In this document: positions 6,286-10,114 of the stretch, piece after piece
How the letters are laid out: each line of letters begins with the position of its first letter
How positions within the stretch are numbered: position 1 is the first letter of the stretch
Source of the DNA: Alphaproteobacteria bacterium
GTDB lineage: Bacteria > Pseudomonadota > Alphaproteobacteria > Rs-D84
Length of the DNA: 10,114 bases
Reading direction: 5' to 3'
Assembly (NCBI GenBank): GCA_024402735.1
Contig: JAKSTE010000016.1
Location: forward strand, 1-10,114
The notes under the pieces: model-generated
The model's database searches: none
Seen by the model: the letters and a program-made list of their open reading frames with translations, nothing else
Told to the model about the DNA's origin: nothing
Position numbers and translations under genes: made by a program

Positions 6286-6615
6286 ATGCTTATTATAACG
6301 ATTAGAGCACCTTATAATGCTAAAAAAGTAAATTTTTCTTCTAAAAAGACTGATTTTGATCCAATAGATAAAAGGTTGATTATTAAAAAAAATGCAGAGA
6401 AGATGCATGAGTACAAACAAAGATTGTTATCTGAAGATTTAACAGAAAAACGAAAAGCTAGATTGCAGGAATGTATAAAATTATGTCAAAACACAATTGA
6501 TAATGTGCACTCAACCATGCATTTATTACATATTAGTACAATAAGAAAGACAGCAGCCGATATGGCAAAATCTAATATGCTTAGATCTATGTTTGCAAAA
6601 AATATTCAAAAATAA
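6286..6615 (+). CDS. Small basic protein of unknown function
   Basis: I do not recognise this 109-residue product. It is strongly basic, with a short hydrophobic N-terminus (MLIITIRAPYNAKKV) that is too short for a signal peptide, then about 60 residues of charged helix (KKNAEKMHEYKQRLL, LTEKRKARLQECIKLCQ) likely to form a coiled coil or helical hairpin, and a C-terminal segment rich in Met, Lys and Ala (RKTAADMAKSNMLRSMF). Two Cys occur close together in QECIKLCQ. The start is fixed by AAGGAG 6 nt upstream and by the promoter immediately before it; the longer in-frame reading begins inside the -10 region and is rejected. It is transcribed towards lgt, 79 nt away, but no conserved link to lgt is known to me. 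Nucleic-acid binding is conceivable from its charge, but nothing specific supports it. Confidence 0.65.
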   Translation: MLIITIRAPYNAKKVNFSSKKTDFDPIDKRLIIKKNAEKMHEYKQRLLSEDLTEKRKARLQECIKLCQNTIDNVHSTMHLLHISTIRKTAADMAKSNMLRSMFAKNIQK

Positions 6616-6662
6616 TTACAATAATAAAAATATTGAAAAATTTGATTTTTTAGTAATAAAAT

Positions 6663-6699
6663 GCCATAACTTAATCATATAAAGGTATAAAGTTATGGC
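6663..6699 (+). repeat. Perfect 10-bp inverted repeat spanning the lgt start codon
   Basis: GCCATAACTT (6663-6672) and AAGTTATGGC (6690-6699) are exact reverse complements separated by 17 nt. The right arm contains the lgt ATG and the second codon. The probable ribosome site AAAGG (6681-6684 and next base) lies in the loop. It could be an RNA hairpin that hides the start codon or a DNA operator; there is no T-tract after it, so it is not a terminator. Confidence 0.6.
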
Positions 6700-7525
6700 T
6701 TTTATTATAGATCCTATTTCTCCTGTGGCTTTTTCTGTTTTGGGTGTGCCAATACGTTGGTATGCTTTAGCGTATATTTTGGCTTTTGTTGGCGGGTTTG
6801 GGCTATTAAAACGTTTGTCCCAATCTGACAAATCAGAAATATATTTATCAAAAAATCAGTTGGATAGTTTGTTTACATATTTAATTTTGGGTGTAATTTT
6901 AGGCGGTAGATTAGGGTATGTACTGTTTTACAATTTACATTTTTATGTATTACATCCTTTAGAAATATTTGCTGTATGGCATGGAGGAATGAGTTTTCAT
7001 GGTGGTATATTAGGTGTAGCTCTAGCCACATTTATGTTTATATGTAAACAGCATTTTTCAGATAAATCTATTGTTCATAATTTTTTTAAGGTAACAGATT
7101 TATTGGCTGTTGTGGCACCAATAGGTTTGTTTTTTGGAAGAATAGCAAATTTTATAAATATGGAAGTTATGGGTAGACCAACAACTTCTCCTATTGGAAT
7201 AATATTTAATGGAGACCCTTCTGGTGTAGCTAGACATGCAAGTCCTTTATATGAAGCTCTTCTAGAAGGGATAGTTTTATTTATAATAATGTTTGTATTA
7301 TACTTGAAAACAAATTTAAGAAAAAAACATGGGGCACTTTCTGGAATATTATGTATCACTTATGCTATATTTAGAATATTCTGTGAACAGTTTAGAGCAC
7401 CAGATATTCAGATTGGTTTTTTAACATCTTGGGGATTAACGATGGGCCAATTGTTGTCAGGAATAATGTTTGTAATAGGGGGAGGAATGTTGGTTCTTTC
7501 CTTGTTATCTAAAGAAGTGAAATAA
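6695..7525 (+). CDS. lgt: Prolipoprotein diacylglyceryl transferase
   Basis: An inner-membrane enzyme that transfers diacylglycerol from phosphatidylglycerol to the lipobox Cys of prolipoproteins, the first step of lipoprotein maturation. The 276 residues and about seven membrane segments match the family. Key elements are visible: RWYALAYILAF near the N-terminus, HGGMSFHGG (96-104) with His102 matching the essential E. coli His103, the Lgt signature GRIANFINMEVMGR (148-161) with Arg149 matching essential Arg143, ASPLYEALLEG (182-192), and FCEQFRAPD (229-237) with Arg234 matching Arg239. The signature has Ala where most have Gly (GRIGNF), a mild change. The ATG has AAAGG 9 nt upstream and is inside an inverted repeat. 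It is followed after 2 nt by a small unknown gene, in place of the methyltransferase and pgeF genes that often follow lgt in Alphaproteobacteria. Confidence 0.97.
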   Translation: MAFIIDPISPVAFSVLGVPIRWYALAYILAFVGGFGLLKRLSQSDKSEIYLSKNQLDSLFTYLILGVILGGRLGYVLFYNLHFYVLHPLEIFAVWHGGMSFHGGILGVALATFMFICKQHFSDKSIVHNFFKVTDLLAVVAPIGLFFGRIANFINMEVMGRPTTSPIGIIFNGDPSGVARHASPLYEALLEGIVLFIIMFVLYLKTNLRKKHGALSGILCITYAIFRIFCEQFRAPDIQIGFLTSWGLTMGQLLSGIMFVIGGGMLVLSLLSKEVK

Positions 7526-7527
7526 TT

Positions 7528-7749
7528 ATGAATTTACCTTCTTTTGTTGATTTTCTATTGCAACAGGCTGAACGAGAAACCAAAGCAGTTATATTAGAAT
7601 TGCGTAATGTACAAGAAGTTTGCTTTGAAGAAAATATAAAAAATTATGAAACCACAAAATATAATGGATCTATTTACGATCCTTATTGGTTTAGTAAAAC
7701 AAAAAGACAATATCAGCGGAATATAATCAGAAATTATCATACAAGATAA
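7528..7749 (+). CDS. Small hypothetical protein downstream of lgt
   Basis: This 73-codon reading frame begins 2 nt after the lgt stop, so if real it is translated by coupling. Its own ribosome site is weak (GAAGTGA in the end of lgt). The product begins MNLPSFVDFLLQQAERETKAV, a plausible helix, and ends in a basic, aromatic-rich tail (YDPYWFSKTKRQYQRN). I see no known domain. It stops 6 nt before the 3' end of the tRNA-Ser gene on the other strand. It may be a genuine small gene or the remnant of a longer lgt-linked gene. Only its position and codon use, which resembles that of lgt, support it. Confidence 0.5.
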   Translation: MNLPSFVDFLLQQAERETKAVILELRNVQEVCFEENIKNYETTKYNGSIYDPYWFSKTKRQYQRNIIRNYHTR

Positions 7750-7755
7750 TATTAC

Positions 7756-7845
7756 TGGCGGATGAGGAGGGATTCGAACCCCCGGAGGAGTTGCCCCCTC
7801 AGCGGTTTTCAAGACCGTCGCATTCGACCGCTCTGCCACTCATCC
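7756..7845 (-). tRNA. tRNA-Ser(UGA)
   Basis: On the minus strand GGATGAG (7845-7839) pairs perfectly with CTCATCC (7766-7760), followed by discriminator G and an encoded CCA (7758-7756). The anticodon arm is CGGT-CTTGAAA-ACCG with anticodon TGA (plus-strand 7809-7811), reading UCA and related Ser codons. The T arm carries GGTTCGAATCC, and the D arm holds GTGGCAGAGCGGTCGAATGC. The long variable arm and 90-nt total length are those of a class II tRNA, and G at position 73 is the serine identity base. All parts are intact, so it should be functional. Confidence 0.97.
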
Positions 7846-7880
7846 TAAAACTATAGCTGTCTACTAGCTTGTGTGTATGC

Positions 7881-7908
7881 ATTATATACTATTCTTTATC
7901 AAACGCAA
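7881..7908 (-). promoter_or_regulatory. Promoter of tRNA-Ser
   Basis: On the minus strand TTGCGT (7903-7908) is followed after 16 bp by a perfect TATAAT (7881-7886), about 35 nt upstream of the mature tRNA 5' end at 7845. This leaves a short 5' leader to be removed by RNase P. Confidence 0.65.
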
Positions 7909-7988
7909 TAGTTTTATATTATAAATATGAGTTGTTTTGATAATTTTTATTTAGGTATTTTTTCTTATTATAGGAATAAATTTTTAAT

Positions 7989-8017
7989 TTGATTTTTATA
8001 ACGAATTTCTAAATAAT
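7989..8017 (+). promoter_or_regulatory. Candidate promoter of the first HTH regulator
   Basis: TTGATT (7989-7994) and AATAAT (8012-8017) are separated by exactly 17 bp and lie 35 nt before the ATG at 8053. The surrounding DNA is very AT-rich, which lowers the weight of such a match. Confidence 0.5.
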
Positions 8018-8052
8018 CATTATATGGGTAACACTTTAAAAAGGAGCAAACC

Positions 8053-8280
8053 ATGAACCACTTACAAATGTGGGACGCCATAGATTCTTTTGCCAAGGTA
8101 AAAGGAACAACAGCTTCTGGACTGGCAAAAATGTCTGGTCTAAACCCAACTACTTTTAACAAGTCTAAACGTTTTACTTGTTATGGACAAGAAAGATGGC
8201 CATCTACTCAGAGTATTTCAAAAATATTGAATGCTACTAATACAACTTTTTCTGAATTTGCTAAATTTTTAGAACCATAA
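8053..8280 (+). CDS. HTH-only transcriptional regulator, related to COG2932 N-terminal domain (copy 1)
   Basis: The 75-residue product is essentially one Xre/CI-type DNA-binding domain. It shows the pattern typical of the N-terminus of alphaproteobacterial COG2932 regulators: AIDSFA near residue 9, SGLAKMSGLNPTTFNKSKR (22-40, containing the helix-turn-helix) and GQERWPSTQSISKIL (45-59). In those proteins, of about 200-230 residues, an S24/LexA-like autopeptidase and dimerisation domain follows; here the protein stops at EFAKFLEP and no S24 remnant is visible before the terminator. AAGGAG at 8041-8046 sets the start. A paralogue of about 72% identity follows downstream. It probably binds DNA as a monomer or weak dimer; its target is unknown. 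The terminator right after it suggests it is transcribed separately from copy 2. Confidence 0.85.
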   Translation: MNHLQMWDAIDSFAKVKGTTASGLAKMSGLNPTTFNKSKRFTCYGQERWPSTQSISKILNATNTTFSEFAKFLEP

Positions 8281-8306
8281 TTTTGTTTTTTATTTTTGTT
8301 TTTAAT

Positions 8307-8332
8307 ATCGGCGTTTATAAACGCCGATTTTT
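8307..8332 (+). terminator. Intrinsic terminator between the two HTH genes
   Basis: ATCGGCG (8307-8313) pairs with CGCCGAT (8322-8328); the 22-nt segment is fully palindromic through the TTTATAAA centre. A run of five T follows at 8328-8332. It lies 27 nt after the stop of the first HTH gene. Confidence 0.85.
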
Positions 8333-8453
8333 ATAAGAATTTTTTCTTTATAAAAAATAAGAAAAAAGTCTCAAACAGACTATTTTCCTAGTGTTTGTAC
8401 TCTCGTTTGTCATCATAATTAGTATGTGTTCAGATAAAACAAAGGAGAGTATT

Positions 8454-8678
8454 ATGAATCATGTTCAAATATGGAATGCAATAGATAGTTTCGCTAAAGA
8501 TAGGGGGTATTCTGTTTCAGGTTTAGCTAAAGCTTCAGGATTGGATCCAACAACCTTTAATAAATCTAAACGTTTATCTGTGTATGGGCAAGAGAGATGG
8601 CCTTCTACAAATAGTATTTCTAAAATATTAGCTGCAACAAATACATCTTTTGCTGATTTTGTAAAATATGTAGAATAG
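8454..8678 (+). CDS. HTH-only transcriptional regulator, related to COG2932 N-terminal domain (copy 2)
   Basis: The 74-residue product is a paralogue of the preceding gene; by hand about 53 of 74 aligned residues are identical and no gap is needed. SGLAKASGLDPTTFNKSKR and GQERWPSTNSISKILAATN are kept almost unchanged, so the recognition helix region is nearly the same and both probably bind similar DNA. Differences cluster at residues 16-21, 41-43 and the C-terminal ten residues, which may affect partner contacts. The C-terminal S24 peptidase domain of the full-length family is absent here too. AAAGGAG 6-7 nt before the ATG fixes the start; an in-frame extension of 21 hydrophobic codons to 8391 ignores this site and is rejected. 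No convincing -10/-35 pair was found, but GTTTGT repeats lie upstream. The M16 peptidase gene follows after 72 nt without a terminator. Confidence 0.85.
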   Translation: MNHVQIWNAIDSFAKDRGYSVSGLAKASGLDPTTFNKSKRLSVYGQERWPSTNSISKILAATNTSFADFVKYVE

Positions 8679-8750
8679 GAATATTTTCTTTGTTTGGTTT
8701 TTTCGGTTTATATTGACTTTTATTTAGGTTTGACCAAAAATTTAAATGAT

Positions 8751-10028
8751 ATGAAATATAAACCGAGCCTATATAAATTATCAAACGGGGTAAGTGTTAT
8801 TTTAGACCCTATGGATGTGGAAACAGCCATAGTGTCCGTTTGTTTTAAAACGGGTTCCAGAGATGAAAGTCCTGAAGAACAAGGAATTACACATTTTTGT
8901 GAACACATGTTGGGTAAAGGTACAGCGAAGTTTCCAACGAAAAAATCTATAGATGAATACATGGAAATGCGTGGTGGAATTAGAAATGCTGCTACAGGTC
9001 ATGCGTCTATTGGTTTTGGAGGAAAGATTCTAGCAAAAAATTTAAATGCTTTAATAGAATTAATAGGAGAACAACTTCAAAATTCTTTGTTTGTTCCAGA
9101 AAAAATTGAAATAGAACGTAAGGTTATTCTTAACGAATTAAGACAAATGATGGATGATCCAGATGAACAATTAGGATATTTTATTTCTAAAACTTTGTTT
9201 AATGGGCAAACACAATGTTATACTACATTGGGCACCCTTGATAATATTATGTCTTTTTCTCGTCAACAAATGATTGATTTTTTACACAGACGTTTATCTG
9301 CAAATAATTGTATAATATGTATCTCTGGAAAAATAATAGATGTTGATTCTACATTGAAATGCTTAGAGTCTACATTTAGTTTTTTAGAACCCAAAGATGT
9401 TCCCAATAATACACAAATATTATATACACCATCCGTAGCACACAATTTGAAAGCAGGAAAAAAAGAAATAAAATTACGTTTAATAATACCGGATATATGG
9501 GAACAAAAATACGAGAATTTATACGCACAGAAATGTGTAGAAAAATTTGAAACATTTTTAACAAAAAGATTGTTTAGAACATTACGTTATGAAGATGGTT
9601 TGGTATATGAATTATATGGTACGAATTTAGGTAACGAAAAATTCAATTGGAATATTTTATCTACAGAAACAAATAAGAATAATATAGAACAGTTAGTGGC
9701 TGCAATAGCGAAACGGTGTTATAAGTTTTATAATGAAAATATTATAACAGACAAAGATTTATATCGTTTGCGTTGTGGTGCACAATTGTTCAATGCGGAT
9801 TGGTTAGAATCTGCTGCTAGTAGATGTAGAACTCTTGTTAGTTTTTATTACAATTTTAATAAAATATATTCTTATGAAGAATCTATAAATATGGATAATG
9901 CAATTACAGTAGATGATGTTGTAAAATATTCCAGAGGATATTTTGATGGAGAATTATCTGTAATAACACAGGGAAGCGAGTTAGATACAGATCTAAAAGC
10001 TGTATGGTTAGAGAATTTCCATAGTTAA
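8751..10028 (+). CDS. M16 family zinc metallopeptidase (processing-peptidase-like)
   Basis: The 425-residue product has the usual length of bacterial M16B proteins. The inverted zinc motif HFCEH (His48, Glu51, His52) is followed after exactly 76 residues by Glu129 in KVILNEL, completing HxxEHx76E, so it should be catalytically active. The C-terminal half is the second M16 domain, with Arg279 and Tyr286 in LRYEDGLVYELYG at the place of the conserved R/Y substrate residues, so a single chain carries both active and partner elements, as in homodimeric bacterial enzymes. There is no signal peptide; alphaproteobacterial relatives are the closest kin of mitochondrial processing peptidase. The start at ATG 8751 fits the family N-terminus (KLSNGVSV), but no good ribosome site precedes it; in-frame TTG codons at 8694 and 8730 are alternatives. 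It may be co-transcribed with the HTH gene upstream. Confidence 0.92.
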   Translation: MKYKPSLYKLSNGVSVILDPMDVETAIVSVCFKTGSRDESPEEQGITHFCEHMLGKGTAKFPTKKSIDEYMEMRGGIRNAATGHASIGFGGKILAKNLNALIELIGEQLQNSLFVPEKIEIERKVILNELRQMMDDPDEQLGYFISKTLFNGQTQCYTTLGTLDNIMSFSRQQMIDFLHRRLSANNCIICISGKIIDVDSTLKCLESTFSFLEPKDVPNNTQILYTPSVAHNLKAGKKEIKLRLIIPDIWEQKYENLYAQKCVEKFETFLTKRLFRTLRYEDGLVYELYGTNLGNEKFNWNILSTETNKNNIEQLVAAIAKRCYKFYNENIITDKDLYRLRCGAQLFNADWLESAASRCRTLVSFYYNFNKIYSYEESINMDNAITVDDVVKYSRGYFDGELSVITQGSELDTDLKAVWLENFHS

Positions 10029-10040
10029 TTAATAAAAGAA

Positions 10041-10114
10041 TTATTTATCTGTTTTATCTTTATCCGAAGTTTTAAATTGCATCTCATAAAGAGTTTTATA
10101 AGCACCACAAGAGA
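10041..10114 (-). CDS. ABC exporter (MsbA-like), C-terminal fragment
   Basis: Only the last 24 codons are visible; the gene runs off the right edge. The peptide SCGAYKTLYEMQFKTSDKDK ends with the Gly-x-Tyr..Leu-Tyr..Gln-Phe pattern that closes many type IV ABC exporters of the MsbA/lipid A flippase group (compare G.Y..L...QF), followed by a charged tail. No Walker motif is in view, so this rests on a short match. It converges on the M16 gene with 12 nt between stops and no visible terminator. Confidence 0.45.
   Translation of the reverse strand, partial: SCGAYKTLYEMQFKTSDKDKTDK

Noticed and set aside
7594..7839. An 81-codon minus-strand reading frame starting MAERSNATVL
   Set aside because: Its start runs through the tRNA-Ser gene; such frames are translations of tRNA sequence and not proteins.
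8340..8381. Short inverted repeats TTTTTTCTT/AAGAAAAAA and AGTCT/AGACT as a minus-strand terminator
   Set aside because: The stems are short or pure A/T, and no minus-strand gene ends here; they are expected by chance in such AT-rich DNA.
8391..8453. Hydrophobic 21-residue N-terminal extension of the second HTH protein
   Set aside because: It could suggest a membrane-anchored regulator, but AAAGGAG before the internal ATG and the exact match of that start with copy 1 show that the protein begins at 8454.
7756..8678. Integrated element using tRNA-Ser as attachment site, with the HTH genes as its regulators
   Set aside because: The HTH genes lie on the 5' side of the tRNA, no repeat of the tRNA 3' end was seen, and no integrase or phage gene is present.

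Overview
The window looks like a stretch of a small, AT-rich alphaproteobacterial genome from an anaerobic, probably host- or gut-associated, Gram-negative organism. Three things point there. Two short regulators carry the HTH sequence typical of alphaproteobacterial COG2932 (HTH plus S24) regulators. Two outer-membrane beta-barrel proteins end in Phe, and Lgt and a probable MsbA-like ABC exporter are present. A clostridial-type 2[4Fe-4S] ferredoxin and a probable pyrophosphate-dependent phosphofructokinase fit anaerobic energy metabolism. The genus cannot be fixed from the sequence; uncultured gut Alphaproteobacteria are my best guess.

Layout. Positions 1-2124 are a minus-strand operon: a beta-barrel protein, an exported protein of unknown function, and the start of a PPi-phosphofructokinase gene coupled to it by an ATGA overlap. 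A separate minus-strand gene for a second beta-barrel protein (2254-3231) has its own strong promoter and terminator. An unknown plus-strand gene (3358-3864) converges on a minus-strand operon and shares a 14-bp-stem terminator with it. That operon (3889-6166) reads BI-1/YccA membrane protein, ferredoxin, single-chain glycyl-tRNA synthetase. Back-to-back promoters at 6194-6260 separate it from an unknown small basic protein gene, followed by lgt and a tiny gene coupled to lgt. A tRNA-Ser(UGA) gene lies on the opposite strand just beyond. Two tandem paralogous HTH-only regulators follow, then a complete M16 zinc peptidase gene. The window ends inside a convergent ABC-exporter gene.

Most genes are housekeeping or envelope genes: Lgt modifies lipoproteins, the barrels sit in the outer membrane, the M16 peptidase and BI-1 protein suggest proteolysis and membrane homeostasis. 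No CRISPR array, transposase or prophage was seen. The points most worth checking are the pair of HTH-only regulators that look like COG2932 proteins without the S24 domain, the single-chain GlyRS in an apparent alphaproteobacterium, a perfect 10-bp inverted repeat that includes the lgt start codon, and the shift in base composition at the phosphofructokinase gene. No stretch over 300 bases lacks a gene.
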